Shown here piece after piece: positions 23,416 to 35,081 of a DNA stretch of 64,000 bases. The notes beneath the pieces were generated by a model. The model was not told the origin of the DNA, searched no databases, and saw nothing but the letters and a program-made list of their open reading frames with translations. Source of the stretch: Isoetes taiwanensis (taxonomy: Eukaryota; Streptophyta; Lycopodiopsida; Isoetales; Isoetaceae); assembly GCA_021234155.1 (NCBI GenBank), contig JAJEKV010000261.1:1-64000 (forward strand), read 5' to 3'. A program made the position numbers and the translations under genes. Position 1 is the stretch's first letter, and each line of letters opens with the position of its first letter.

Positions 23416-24890
23416 AACGTTCAATAACCTCAGAGGCATCTATGGCCCCTAGAGTTTTACCAAATAAAGATACCAACTGCGAAAAAATCCTTTAAATCTC
23501 CTTGGGCGTGCGTTTGAATCCACTCAATATTCCACTAGATTCTCTGTAAATTTGACCATCCAAAAGTGCATGCTGATCCCTTCATATGTGCCTTCTATAA
23601 ATTCTACGAGTAATATGCAACACATTCTTAAAATTTAGACCAGCAATAGTGGACATAGAAGTTTACGCAACGTTATCTAGATTTTGTAGGTTAAGCTAAC
23701 TAAATCCACAGTTTAAATTAACAGATAGAGAATATATTTTGTTTCCAACTCGAATAAAGCAGAAGAAAGTTTATATAGAATCTTAAACTTTAATCGTAGT
23801 TATTAATGTTTTTTATAGCATAGCACTCGTATATCTTCAAGAATATTAGCTCGAATAAACTATACAACTAGACAAAGCAGCTTATAAATTGTTGCACCTA
23901 AGATCACGATCATTAATTGTAAGTGCAAGGCCAAGATAACTGCAAAATACAGATCATAAGTTATTGCACTCAAATAATCCAATCGCAAATTGCAATGGAT
24001 TCTCGTTACTGTATTTTGAATGAAGCTCACAACTAGTTTTATGTGATGCATTTTTCGTTGGCTCTGTGAATTTTGCACTTATAAATATTAGGATCACTAT
24101 ATAAGCTGTTACACTGACTCTTCATCGCTTGTAACTACATGAAGTAATATAATTTTGTGCTTATCTTTTTGAAAAAGAGTCTAAGTTTGTCCATACTTGC
24201 ACAAATTTTGATGCAGTTTATCTTGAAGGTTAATAAAACTATTGAACCATTCCTGGTCGAAGTTTATACCACGTAAAATAACACAGACAATATAAGGCCG
24301 AACTTTACTAGTCTGCATAAAACAAAAAATAGGCATTATAGAGTCTATCTGAGATCAAACTATAACACTGAGCTCATTATAGTCTAAAAAGAAAGAAGAA
24401 TTATGAACCTCTATGGCAGACCTATGCCAAAAACGTAGAGAATTGCAGACTCGCAATGAGGATCATATCCTCGAAGACATTCAACAGTCTATCCTTAAAA
24501 ACATCTAACTACTAAATTGGCGCAGATGCAAAGCTGCGCACTTCTTTCAGGCAAATATGGCTGGAGGAGAAAAGATGCTATACATCTGGTTTCATTATCA
24601 TGCTCTGAATCTTAGTATCAGAAATCTCAGCAAGACAAAAGTTTGGAACTTTTTCCTTTTGCAAGAAGATACGGACAGCTCGAGAAATGTCTTCAATACA
24701 AAGAAGATCATATCTGCATTCACCATAAGGTCATTGCTCAAATTTCCAAACTAAATTTTAACCAATTGTTTTTGGAAAGACGATTAAGAGCTTTTCTTGT
24801 TTCCTTTATTTTACATAACCATTCAATAAGTCAAATCCATTGTCTTCTTGAATGACTTCATGGTAAATGGCATTCTTCTAAGTCCCCCTT
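23416..24890. other. Unassigned AT-rich sequence
   Basis: Several frames of 65-72 codons occur, but none has a domain. No repeat partner in the window was noticed. Confidence 0.4.
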
Positions 24891-25399
24891 TTTTTTTTGA
24901 AGAACTGTGTCATCAATACATTAAAAGAATGGTAATGTTACAAAGCAAGTGAGGAGGAAGGAGAACTGCCCCAAAGAGACAGTGATACCTCGACACTCCA
25001 CAACAAACTCACAGAAAAACTGCAACTCTACTGCTGTACAAACCGACCATCACCATCTACAACACCCAAGAAGTCCCGTCAAATGGCAAACTTCCACTCT
25101 ACTACTCCCGGGAACACCAGAAAGCTTTGAAATAGCTTGTACCTAAGTCGAGGAATCAGAGAGGCTGCAGGCTGCTGAATCCCCTGAAAGATCCACAACC
25201 GCCGTCGCTTCCAAATCAGCCACACCAACCAAGCCACGCACAGATGCAAGGCTTGCTGCCGCAAAAATCCTTCTAAGTCTTTTTGATATTTGTTAAGTTT
25301 CCATTTCGATTCCCCTAGTACTAATGTTGGTGGAACTGTAACCAAAAGTAAAGACGAGAATAAATCTGAACAAAATACAGGACCACGTTTCATGGCCAA
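24891..25399 (-). pseudogene. LINE (L1-type) 3' end, minus strand
   Basis: The minus-strand frame 25,399-25,079 contains LVWLIWKRRRLWIFQG and a hydrophobic/aromatic C-terminal tail, as at the end of plant L1 ORF2 proteins (zf-RVT region, the W.IWK.RN.RIF block). It is followed on that strand by a 3' untranslated part and a run of A (T-run at about 24,889-24,899 on the plus strand). The RT and endonuclease are absent, so it is a typical 5'-truncated insertion. Confidence 0.6.
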
Positions 25400-26664
25400 A
25401 CATGACCTTTTTCACAACTCATCTTCATATCCAATCTTCTCTTAAACAGTTTCAAATACAATCCTAGTTGCATTTAATAATCATTGAGACAATGGTGTGT
25501 AAGTTGCATACTGCCTATATATATGAGGATGGTGCAAGTTCCTTAGATTTTGCAAGAGTCTCTTACATTCCATGAGATTTCCATGGATTTTTTTCTACTA
25601 TCTGGATGGGGATTTTAGCAAGGAGGAGGATGGCTTTGTTACTAAACGATTGCCAATATTTAGACAGGTAAACAAATGCATCAGCTATGAGTTCTTGCAT
25701 TATCACAACAATTTGAGTTTTATCTATGATTTTTGAACATTCTTGGCAGTTTGTTAAGTTTGTTGCAGCCGCATGTTTCTCTAAGATCGTCTTAGATTCT
25801 GTAAGATTCCACAAAAGTGGCCGTAGATGCTCCAATAGTCTATTAACATCCCTTAGACTATTCAAGGTTCATTCAATATTACATAAATATTCCCTAAGAT
25901 TCTATAGGGGCACTATTAGATTCTCTAATATTCCCTTAAGATTCCCTCAACCCAAAAAAGAAAAGCTTCTTAGAAGGTCTCTAAGAAATGGCATGTCACC
26001 TTACTCACTTTATTACAATAATATGTTTTATCTCAATTGTCTGATTATAAGATTGGCTCAGTTTCAATTTCATAGTAGATAAGGCCTTTCTCTACTTACT
26101 CTTTACACAACGTAGTCAATTCAAGTTGAAAGCTCCATTCTTAGACCTTTTCACAATTTGCTCTATGGCGTCTTGGGTCAGAATGAAGTGTCCTCTGACC
26201 TTAATAATTAGATTTGTTGCTAAATCTATGATCTAAAATGTAGGTTTAATAGATGAAAAATTCAAACACATGTCAATTAGATAGATGTGGGACATCTGAG
26301 AGGCATCCAACATCAATCTAAAGGAAGAGAAAACACACTAAACAAAGTAACTAAGATATCATTCTCGCAAATAATAGTATGCTACATGGCTCATTAGAAA
26401 TCCAATGCCAAATTTAGCGACCCAAATACCAAATTCAAAGGCGAAAAAATATTTATTATCATTTAGAACCTTAGTTTGCAAATAAGATTGAGCTTAGCCC
26501 GAGACCAAGATAATCACACATTTCTTATTAAGGGGTCTCTTATGTATTTGAGCAATAACGTAAAGTATTAGACATGCAAAACGTCGACTTCTAAACACAT
26601 GCAAAACGATGTCATCGCTGCATGGTAGACAACGATTGAGAGAACATATCTATTTCACTAACAG
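25400..26664. other. Unassigned AT-rich sequence
   Basis: Frames of 100 (minus, 25,865-25,563) and 118 codons (plus, 25,726-26,082) overlap on opposite strands, and neither shows a domain. Repeated phrases such as attccctaagattc and agattctctaatattccc at 25,880-25,940 suggest an old short tandem repeat. Confidence 0.35.
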
Positions 26665-27789
26665 GCTTCAACAATCTCCCATCTTTTTAAAAAATGGGGA
26701 TTCAAACTATGGGAGTGCATTTAGAAGCAACGAGCATTGCCTCATGACACGTTAGGAATCTTTTAAAAGTATGGAGGGAGGTCAAAAGTTTTTCCTAACA
26801 TTTGATTTAGATCCTTGATATGTGTTGTATTTCACAACTTTGAGCTAGGTTGTCTACCTATTCTTCAATACCATACCTTTCGATGACAATACCATCCTTT
26901 ATCTTCAATTGCGAAAGGCCTCGACTTTTAAGTGTATCTTACAATGTTCTACATGTCAATTAGTATATAAGAATTACATACATTCTTTTAAATGATCCCA
27001 CCAATGTTTGCAGAAGGCTTATCATTCATTACTAGCATGCCACCAAAATCCTCTTGAACTTTTGTGTGCGGTCAACAAATTTTGTCGAATAAATCACCTC
27101 TTTATTGTGCACATTGGGCATTATCTCAAATCATTGCAACATAGCCAAAGGCCAGATGATACTATTTATAACCAGTTTGATAGACTTGTTAGTATGGCAA
27201 ATTCAAATATTTCTTAGAGAATGAACTGCATAGACAAATAAGAATTGGATGAACAGAATATCTCTGGCAACAATCTTCCAAACATGCCATTGTCGTATGA
27301 TAAACGACGATTGAAACAACATATCTATTTGTCCGACAGACTCAGACACGACGGGGTTCTGCTAATCTTCACATGAAATTTAGCCAAATCATAGATCCAC
27401 ACATGGAAATGAGGTTTTCCACACGAAACTTACATAATTACAATCAAGTAACGTCCACCAAAAACATCAACCAAAGTTTAAAACCTAAAGGACAATCGTT
27501 AAATTGCACTTGGTCTAGAAATCACGAAGCTCATGCCCTGCAAACATGTGATAGAAAACATCCATAAAAGGAAAAACTAAGATCCTGTGTCACCAAATCA
27601 CTCCATAGAAAAAGGCAACTTGGGATATGGATTCAAACGTCTATTCTCTAAAATGAAGGCAGTACACAAAAAAGACCACGACTTATAACCTATGGCACAC
27701 CTAGTGAAAATGAAAGCTATGTAACTTCAAAGCCCTCAAATCTCCTCCTAATATTCCTTTGTTTGCTAGTCTACTATGAATTGCATTAA
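26665..27789. repeat. Repeat family A, copy 2 (left part of an interrupted A-C unit)
   Basis: Same family as 1-1,587 and 21,545-21,950. It lacks the A-tailed insertion of copy 1 (351-846), which gives that insertion's boundaries. It is cut at gaattgcatta by the poly-T of the retroposon. Its C partner appears only at 37,157. Confidence 0.8.
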
Positions 27790-28261
27790 TTTTTTTTTTT
27801 TTTTTTTTTTTGAAGGCACGATATTTTTTATTTTTATTAATAGTATATGTAAATAATTACATTTATTTAAGGCTCCAAAAGAGCCAGATACCTAAACGTG
27901 TCAGAACACATGCTCATAAAACCCAGGTGTGGAGGTAGTAAACAACACCATTCTAGGGGATCATCTAAAGAAAATATCCCATAACATATAAAGACGATGC
28001 CACCTGAAACACCACCCGAGATTACAGATAGACCGCAGTAAAGGTGAAGAAGCAATTTTCCGCGCGTTAACTTGGCCTCAAGCTGCACATGTGCAAAGGG
28101 GTACTACTAGGAGACAACTTACTCTTTTCCAGTTGTACTAAGAGATAATTTGACTCACCATCTTCTCCAAGATGCAAATGCATTCTGGAGGCCTCCCCAA
28201 AGGGTGGTCTACTACTTCTATCTCTACTTTTGATCACCTGCTTGGGCATCACCATCATGAT
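27790..28261 (-). mobile_element. Minus-strand retroposon with A-tail, copy 2
   Basis: It starts with about 22 T (27,790-27,811) and matches 1,588-2,031 to its end at catcatgat. A possible target duplication is ttgcatt at 27,781-27,787 and again at 37,109-37,115, which would put the rest of its 5' end at 37,059-37,108, beyond element X. Confidence 0.55.
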
Positions 28262-28442
28262 GGGTAATGGGGTGAAGCTCCAAAAAACAGACGAGGATTC
28301 AAGGAAGGGAGAATCTAGAACGCATGGAAAGATGATTTTTTTTAATATTATGAATTGGTTTATGGCAAGAAACAGGTTACAAACCATTATATTTCAACCT
28401 ATTTTGCCAGAGCATTTGCTCTTCACTTGAAGGGACGGCTTA

Positions 28443-28990
28443 TTGATTGGATGGACGTGGCTAGGACCCAAAGATCTTGCCAAAACCCTCATTTCGAGGC
28501 GTTCTGAGAGGACCCTACAACGGGTAAATCCTCAACTATCAAACAGACATCGTGATTGCGTGAGTAATATTAGAGCCCTGGGTTATTCTAGATCAGATGT
28601 TGACACAATAAAGCAGTTACTTAAGCATGGGTTGGAGGAGAAAACTAACCTATTGAATGAAGTAGAAGCACTGGAAGAAAAAAGGAGGGATGCATTGAAG
28701 GTCATCACCGGATTGAGGGTAGAAAGGATATGCTATCCAAGATCTGCAGCAGATCTCGCTGTAAAATAGATGAGACAAAGCAGAATTTGACAAATTGTCC
28801 CAGGATCCTGCTGGAAATCAAGTTATGTTCGGAGTGTTGAAGTACAAGTTGGAAGACTTGGTTATGAGTAGACATGATAAAGAACAGCACTCTTCTAAGC
28901 TAGAAATTGGTTTGCAGGAAGCAACTAAAGACATTGAAAGGCATGAAATCTCAATTGAACAAGCAAAGGAAAACTTATTGCATTGAATTG
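28443..28990 (+). pseudogene. Coiled-coil exon(s), N-terminal part of the plus-strand X gene
   Basis: The frame 28,443-28,769 holds a predicted coiled coil (LEEKTNLLNEVEALEEKRRD). The frame 28,795-28,986 continues with KLEDLVMSRHDKEQHSSKLE and EATKDIERHEISIEQAKENL, again heptad-rich and charged. A frameshift and a stop separate them. I do not recognise a family. Its position, upstream of Ulp1-like exons on the same strand, suggests the long N-terminal region of that protein. Confidence 0.4.
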
Positions 28991-29097
28991 GTTCAGCAAA
29001 GGCATTCACAGATTTTGGATTTCATGGGGAGAGCAGACCTATTGTTCTCGCAGACCCAGGCCCTACCCTCGTAGGAGCTACTTCTATAGAGCAAGTT

Positions 29098-29294
29098 CAT
29101 CACATTCGGGTTCATGTATTGTTTGTGGCCAAGGCTTTGGCAAAACCTGGTTTGTTGCTGCTAGCTCCATGCGAGAGATGCTTATTGCCTCTTCGCTTGT
29201 GTTATCCGGTCCATGAAAGACAGAATTGCATAAAAGGTTGCATCCGGGATGAGGGCATTCGAATTCATTTTGGTTTCCCCCTCTTTGTGAAAGG
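29098..29294 (+). pseudogene. Cysteine-cluster exon
   Basis: An open stretch ending at a good splice donor (AAAG|gtaagc at about 29,293) reads LLLLAPCERCLLPLRLC, then a second Cys pair spaced QNCIKGC. Five cysteines in about 25 residues suggest a zinc-binding patch. The family is unknown. It sits between the coiled-coil exon and the first ATGTACAT array, which would lie in the following intron. Confidence 0.35.
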
Positions 29295-29399
29295 TAAGCA
29301 TTGCTCTCAACTAATTTAAACTTACATTTCTCTTCATTCATATTTGTTATTGTAATCTGCATAGTTCTACATGTATGGCTTTCGATTGCATTGCTATTC

Positions 29400-29780
29400 C
29401 TTGTACATGTATAACTTTTAGTGTACATCCGTAGCGTGAGGTACATAGGCATATATTTGCTTGTTTATTGATGCTTTTATTTTTTGAGCTTGGACTGCAG
29501 CTTGTATCAGCTTGTACATGTCTCTAATGGAGTCTACATCCGCAAATAGATGTACATGCATTTATCTTTAGAGTGCATCTCAGATGGATTCATAAGTATG
29601 TGCATTTTTTTACATATATGTGCTTTTTTGGGCATAGATCTACATTCCCTAACCGGATACCGGGTACATCCGGGTACATCCGGGTACATTGAGGTACCTC
29701 TATGTACATTGAGGAACATGTACATGTACATTTGGCTATAGTTAAATGTAGTTACATTTTATACATGCACATTAGTATTT
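29400..29780. repeat. GTACAT-rich array 1
   Basis: I count about eleven gtacat hexamers between 29,403 and 29,731, including three head-to-tail gggtacatcc units at 29,661-29,691 and the run catgtacatgtacat near 29,718. Hexamer spacing is irregular. By position it falls in an intron of the plus-strand X gene. Confidence 0.85.
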
Positions 29781-29990
29781 CTTGGCGTAAACCGGATATT
29801 TCTCATTAGTTCTCGCTTTTCATGTTCTTTTATGTCTATTGAAATTTAGAGCATTTGTTTGTTTGGAGATGAGGTCGTTCCTATCCTGTATGCTTTAATG
29901 GCTGATGTTCTTGAGCCATCTGATCGACTCTCTTTACGATTTTACCGAGCATAATAAGCGGGCCAATCAGACCCTCAACCTTCCAGCTCC

Positions 29991-30690
29991 AGATCACCAA
30001 TGACATTTACAGTGCCAGTAATAGAACCATCTGCAACAGTGCCTCCTCGAACATGGCAAAGTGAAGTTGAGGAAATTGAGAGGATGGCACTTGAGAAAGC
30101 TAAAGCAGTTGTGTGCAGAGCCTTCAATGACGGGCTGCAGCGTAAACTCTTTCATCACCAAGTGCTAAATTAGTAATTGGAGAAGCTAAGAAAGATTCAA
30201 AACCGTCTCAAAGATCATCCGGAGTCCCGCCTCGGGACCCATTACGTAGAAGCTACAAAGGACACAGATCCAGATTTTAACCCAGGAGATACCAGGGAAG
30301 AGGAAGTTGAGTTGGTAGTTGAGTCCACTCCAAAGAGGAGGCAAAAGAATGCTGGTGATGGCACTCAAAAGGAAAAAACAGTAAAAATCTCCAAAGAACA
30401 AAAAAATGTCCTCCTAAAAAGAAAATCTCCAGCAAAAAGTGCCACCACCACCTAGAAAGAGGTATGTCCAAGATGAACTAATTTTGTTAAACATCTCAGA
30501 TTTATGGTAATTAACCACATTTTTTGTACATAGGACACCATCACAGTCGTGGAAGGAAGCCGATCCCGATCCTTCCGAAGTCGGAACCGGAAGAGGAAGA
30601 GGATCTACAAGCAAATATTGATGTGATAACAAATAAGGTGCAGCAGTCCATAGAAGATGCTCAAGCAGGTGATGAATTTACAAGGTGAGT
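29991..30690 (+). pseudogene. Charged linker exons of the plus-strand X gene
   Basis: The stretch includes WQSEVEEIERMALEKAKAVV near 30,056, two stops near 30,170, then frame 30,177-30,455 with acidic EEEVELVVE and a lysine-rich tail (KEQKNVLLKRKSPAKSA) that could be a nuclear localisation signal. A further exon near 30,575-30,685 reads SEPEEEEDLQANIDVITNKV and ends at a donor-like AAG|gtgagt. There are no catalytic residues. It probably links the N-terminal coiled coil to the protease domain. Confidence 0.4.
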
Positions 30691-30785
30691 AATATACAAT
30701 TGATTACAATAGATATATTCTTTTGCTAATGCTGTTGTTTCCTTGTACAGTTTAGTGAACCGACTGAAAAGGTTGGTTCCATTCA

Positions 30786-31800
30786 CTCCTTATAGGGACT
30801 GGCCCTCCTAAGCCTGCACCCTCTATCTTTCAAAGTGATGTTGACGAAGTTCGGGCTGAAGTCGGACTTGACCTCTAAGATGGTAGATGTCTATGGGAGG
30901 TAGGCTAGCATTTCAACATATTTATGTTATTTCATTCCCTAAGTCACTCATCTTATGTATTAATATGTAATCTGGATTTGTGTGCAGGTACCTTTGTAGC
31001 AGTCTTCCATCTGATTGGAAACACAAGTTTTTACTGCATTCGATTGGGACACCTTCCGTAATTTTGTGAATTCCCTCAAGAACGTGGGGAGGGGGTGATG
31101 CACGTAACACTAACATAAAGGAAGGGCTGGATGGCATTTTGATTGCAAGATGCCAATACATATTTGTTCCAATTCTGCAAGGCCCAAATGTGGCATTGGC
31201 AATACTTGTGCTTGCCGGGTCCAATTGAAAAGCTCTTTTCCATCTATAGCTAGCCCAAGTATCTGAGATCCTCTCTCGTCAAAGGCTATGTACCCGATGC
31301 TAAAGTGGTCCGAAGTAAGTATGAGTTTTGCTTTTGTTTTTATGATTTGATTATTCTCATATTGCAATTTCTTATGCTTGATTTATTCTCACATTGCAAT
31401 TTTGCGTGTTTCATAAGCTTGTGATCAATAACATGATGCTCGGATCCAACAAAAGCTTAAACCATGGTAGGAAGAACTTTGATGCTCCCCGTGTTCTCGT
31501 CCTAAAATGCCGTAAACTAGTACCAGCAATCCTTGCATGTACATTGTGGCTTACATGCACAAATTCATAGATGCCGTGGTTGATGCAATGCCCAAGCTCC
31601 ATTTTTGTAAGTAGAACATGTTATTTTCCTATTAGTTATTTGTTGGTATAGTCCTCTAATACTTGTGCACCATGCAGATGACACCCGGTTGGTTCATCGA
31701 TGCCTATGCCAAGTCACGGAGGGATCATCTAATGGAGGCATTAATTGTAGAAGGCGAGATGAATATACAAGGCTTGTTCCTACAATGTGGTAGATAGTCC
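30786..31800 (+). pseudogene. Ulp1/C48-like cysteine protease domain remnant
   Basis: Pieces in several frames recall plant transposon Ulp1 domains. They are LCSSLPSDWKHKFLL near 30,991; YIFVPILQG followed by ALAILVLAG near 31,156-31,210, where the family has HW before the L.V strand; LRSSLVKAY-like residues near 31,264; and NPCMYIVAYMHKFIDAV near 31,532-31,575, where the family has DCG before the helix. The catalytic His and Cys context is damaged. Ulp1-type proteases, which in cells cleave SUMO, are common passengers in plant MULE, CACTA and related elements. Confidence 0.45.
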
Positions 31801-32000
31801 CTTTGACTTATTTGTAAATTACAGTTTTGTATGAGCCATGCCCGAAAGCTTCTTTGTATTCAATAAGTAATGAAAAAATTAATTTATTTGTCTCACTTAC
31901 ACCTGCAAATAACAATCGTGTAATTATCAATGTGTTTTCTCAATTGTGTGTCTGAAATGTAATTAAAATTGTGAATCTCAAGTGTTTTCTTTGCTGACAG

Positions 32001-32750
32001 TGAATCATCTAATTCAGGAGAAAGCTCATTATCTTTGACTTAAATTGTGTTGGGCAAGAGTGTGCACAAGAATGAAAATATTAACTCAAGATACCAACAG
32101 ATCCGTAAAGATGAGCTTCAATTTAATATAGGAAAATGTGTTTTTTGCGGCAGCCGGGGTTAGCATCATTGTTAGCATTTGTAAGAGAAGGGTTTGATGT
32201 TGCCATCTGGTCTTCACTCACTTCTAAAAATCTTCAACCAATTGTGGAACATATTTGTGATGCTTTTTCCATAAAGTGAAGTTTGTTTACGTACCGTGAG
32301 CGTGTTGGACTCGCCACACAAACACCCCTAACAACCTCAAAAGGGGTTGTTTGTGAAACCATTAGTCGTGGTATGGAAAGAGTACCCCAGTACTATGGAC
32401 ATACAGTTCGATCGAAATTTAAAGATACAAATCCACTTTGAATCTCGGCAGGAAGCTACATATGCCCTTTCTCTTGGACACCAATATTAGCCGGTGACAG
32501 ATTGTTTGTCATGGAGCTCATTCCATGGCTTAATGGATTCAAAATGGTCAAGATGGTATAGTTTATGTGAAAGAGCATCCAATGACTAATGCAGCAGATG
32601 GCATATCGCAGTGTGGAACAGATTTTGCGGCAAACTATGGCAAGAACTTGGGTGCTGTTGCCTAAATTTAGTCAATATACCTGAGCAAGGAATGGAGAAA
32701 CCGCCATCATGTTATTGGCCTCGATTGGCCCATTGTTGGTACAGACTTTG
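32001..32750 (+). pseudogene. FCP1/TIM50-like HAD phosphatase domain in element X
   Basis: It begins after an acceptor-like gctgacag (32,000). KLIIFDLNCVG at 32,022-32,054 is HAD motif I of the plant DLNG subclass. RQPGLASLLAF followed by REGFDVAIWSS at 32,148-32,216 is the RPGL...VWSS block. AGDRLFVMELIPWLNGF near 32,504 fits the closing helix. The DD motif between them is no longer readable. At least two frameshifts and stops are present. Family members dephosphorylate proteins such as the RNA polymerase II tail, but the DLNG subclass lacks the second Asp of DxD and may be inactive. Confidence 0.6.
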
Positions 32751-32898
32751 ACTGATGTACAAATTCAAATGTTATGAATATATGTATCAAAGTTTTTGTT
32801 CATTGCACTTGAGTACTTGTTCTTCATTGTCTTTTCTTATTGGTACAATTATGAGTGTGTATACATAATTAAGTGATCTTCATTTGCTTTGTAGATGA

Positions 32899-33321
32899 AT
32901 GGACCAAACACAAAATACTATTAAGAAACTAAGAGATAGAGTTCGCCGCACCCGTGAGGTAATACAAACCAACACAAGTCGTAAGTACATAGGGTTGGGG
33001 ACCGATTATCGCCTCTATACTGCTGTTCCTGAACTTTGGGAAAAGGTTGAGCAAATTGAAAATTATGAGGAACGAGCAACCATGAAAGGTATATTGGCAG
33101 CAAATCACTTGTTGCACAACCCTTGGGGGAAGGCACGTGTCCTGGAAGATGCAGGCCATGTAGGATGGAAAGGTTTGCCAGTGGCACGTGCTATAGAAAC
33201 CGCATGGACTACTGCTTTAGAGGATATCTCTTCAGCCTCTCGGCGGGCTGGAAGACATGATGCAATAGTCATAAGATATCAGGCTCCTACTGACATTTTG
33301 AAGCTTGGTCATGAATTATGA
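32899..33321 (+). CDS. Hypothetical 140-residue protein of element X
   Basis: Intact ORF starting MDQTQNTIKKLRDRVRRTRE just after a consensus acceptor (ttgctttgtag, 32,885-32,895), so it may instead be the last exon of the HAD-domain gene upstream. The start is helical and basic. The centre holds aromatic and Gly residues, and the end reads ARAIETAWTTALEDISSA. There is no signal peptide or membrane segment. I do not recognise a family. It is the best-preserved frame on the plus strand of X and ends about 200 bases before the central palindrome. Confidence 0.45.
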   Translation: MDQTQNTIKKLRDRVRRTREVIQTNTSRKYIGLGTDYRLYTAVPELWEKVEQIENYEERATMKGILAANHLLHNPWGKARVLEDAGHVGWKGLPVARAIETAWTTALEDISSASRRAGRHDAIVIRYQAPTDILKLGHEL

Positions 33322-33517
33322 GCCATGCTCATTTTCGGGTGTGTTGTATTTATGTCCACAATATAAATATATCAACCATTTGTACATGAAAACCTGTCCA
33401 TTTCTTATCTTTGCCATGAAACCATTTTTAATGTTTATGCAATTCAACTTTCTTGTGTTCAATTCTAATCAACTTACACTTAACAAATTTTTATAATATT
33501 TCTGGAATGTACAACAG

Positions 33518-33557
33518 ATGTACATAAGATGTACATTGTTGTACATCTTATGTACAT
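33518..33557. repeat. Perfect 18-bp inverted repeat of ATGTACAT units
   Basis: Arms atgtacataagatgtaca (33,518-33,535) and tgtacatcttatgtacat (33,540-33,557) with a 4-base loop, in the gap between the convergent plus- and minus-strand genes of element X. It could act as a bidirectional terminator, or as a binding site made of two back-to-back ATGTACAT motifs. Confidence 0.95.
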
Positions 33558-33778
33558 TGATGTACATAATGCACTTCTGAAGTAGTCCAGTTCTTCAGTT
33601 CTTATAACAAAGTATTACAATATTTCTGGAAAGTACTACAGATCTGACTTAGTCCATGTCATCTACAATCTTCGGAAGTTGTGATAACAATGTCTCATGG
33701 ACTTCATCCGGCAAGTGAAATGTCATGCTTGCCCCCCTTGACTTGTGTTTTACTTTCTTGAATGGGATTCAACCCCAA

Positions 33779-34012
33779 TCACTGATTCTGCAGGCACCAA
33801 AACATTCTTAGTAGGAAGCGGTTTATACTTATTGTGGCAGCTGGGATTAGTTCATAATATTGTCCTTCAATGACACTAGTGCCAAGTAGAGTATTCATTT
33901 CCATAGTCATCAATTGAATCTTCTTCCAATGCATGCTTTTCCCGGTGCACATGAGAACATAGTATGAAACACCTTCCACATTGTCTCGGTGTCGCAAAAG
34001 ACACAAATACAT
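33779..34012 (-). pseudogene. X transposase, C-terminal exon
   Basis: Open minus-strand frame with SYYVLMCTGKSMHWKKIQL and a short hydrophobic C-terminus, positioned downstream of the transposase core. In relatives this part is poorly conserved. Assigned by position. Confidence 0.35.
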
Positions 34013-34320
34013 CCGAAACAGCTTACCATGTTGTCATCTAAACCAGCCTCGCCCTCCTCTGATACAAAACATCCACATCATTTTCAGCTTCAACACGAGA
34101 GGCAATATGATCTGTGGGCTCAAACTTTTAGAGACCATTCTCCACAATGTTTAATGTTCTCACAATTCAACCAATTGAAGTTAATGCAAGCATCACAAAA
34201 GCACGAGAGTGGTCTGCATAGCAACTTTGTTGGATCTCATTGGGTTTATAGTTGACACAGAATGTATCTGCTGAGTACCAGGTAAAGTCTTGCAATTGAA
34301 TGCTTGCTGCCTGTTCACAT

Positions 34321-34869
34321 CTATTTTTCCAACCTCCCAAAACACCCTTTCACAATCCGATTCCTTGGCCCTAAAAAACCGCACAAGCCGTTTACGCACA
34401 CTATCGGGTGCATGCCATTTTGTTTTCTCTCGCCGCTCTCAAGCCACAACTTTGCTATACCAGCCTCGCCATCATGTGTGCCTTTCCCATGGCCAGATCC
34501 AAAGAAATTCCATATGACTCGAATTTTATTTTCAACATGGTATCTACAGATTCCATACCATGCCCGTGCAGATTTGAATTGAGATGCACAACCATCCGAC
34601 CACACATAATGAAGGTTTATGTGCCCACCTCCATTATTCTTAAGCCACCCCAAATGTAATTTAAAACCATGTTGCACAAAATGAGTGTCATGCTTCATGT
34701 CATCTGAAACATAGAAATGCACTGTTTTTTTAAGCTTACCTTCTATTTTCATCATTGAAATATGGACCAAAATACTAATTTGATCAGGATTCCAATGCTC
34801 GGATTGCACTTTTCGTCCCCTGGTTTCAATGTGTAGTTCTCTTGCAAAGTCAACAAATGTACAACACAC
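34321..34869 (-). CDS. X transposase core (SDG...QFK / HGKG family)
   Basis: A 182-codon open frame with TFVDFARELH near residue 4, VQSEHWNPDQISILVH near 21, FYVSDDMKHD near 51, HYVWSDGCASQFKSARAW near 86 and NFFGSGHGKGTHDGEAGIA near 120. This set (an acidic VDxA/SEN, QS.HW, SDGCxxQFK, HGKGxxDGxxG) matches a transposase-like family I know mainly from uncharacterised animal proteins. The Asp residues of the first and SDG blocks are plausible DDE-type metal ligands, by inference. Upstream sequence to 35,080 continues the protein with frameshifts. Only this exon is fully open. Confidence 0.6.
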   Translation of the reverse strand: MCCTFVDFARELHIETRGRKVQSEHWNPDQISILVHISMMKIEGKLKKTVHFYVSDDMKHDTHFVQHGFKLHLGWLKNNGGGHINLHYVWSDGCASQFKSARAWYGICRYHVENKIRVIWNFFGSGHGKGTHDGEAGIAKLWLESGERKQNGMHPIVCVNGLCGFLGPRNRIVKGCFGRLEK

Positions 34870-35081
34870 TATTATCCAGGGAGTTTCTCAACACATCTTT
34901 TTAAACTGTTTTGCTCGCCAAGTGTCTTTGTAAAGTTATGATCTCGTAAACTTAGCAAGCTGATTTTTCATGTTCTTTAACAAAACAGATGCTTTGTCAT
35001 TCCGATCAACTAATCTAAGCCTTACGGATGTACCTTTTTGGATGGCTCATTGACATATGCATATACTTGCCACCCACATTC

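Noticed and set aside
28067-28387. 106-codon minus-strand ORF
   Set aside because: It spans the retroposon boundary and the left end of element X, so it cannot be one ancestral frame.
29400-29780. GTACAT repeats as a CRISPR-like or tandem satellite array
   Set aside because: Spacing is irregular, the repeats are only 6-10 bases, and the context is a eukaryotic transposon intron.
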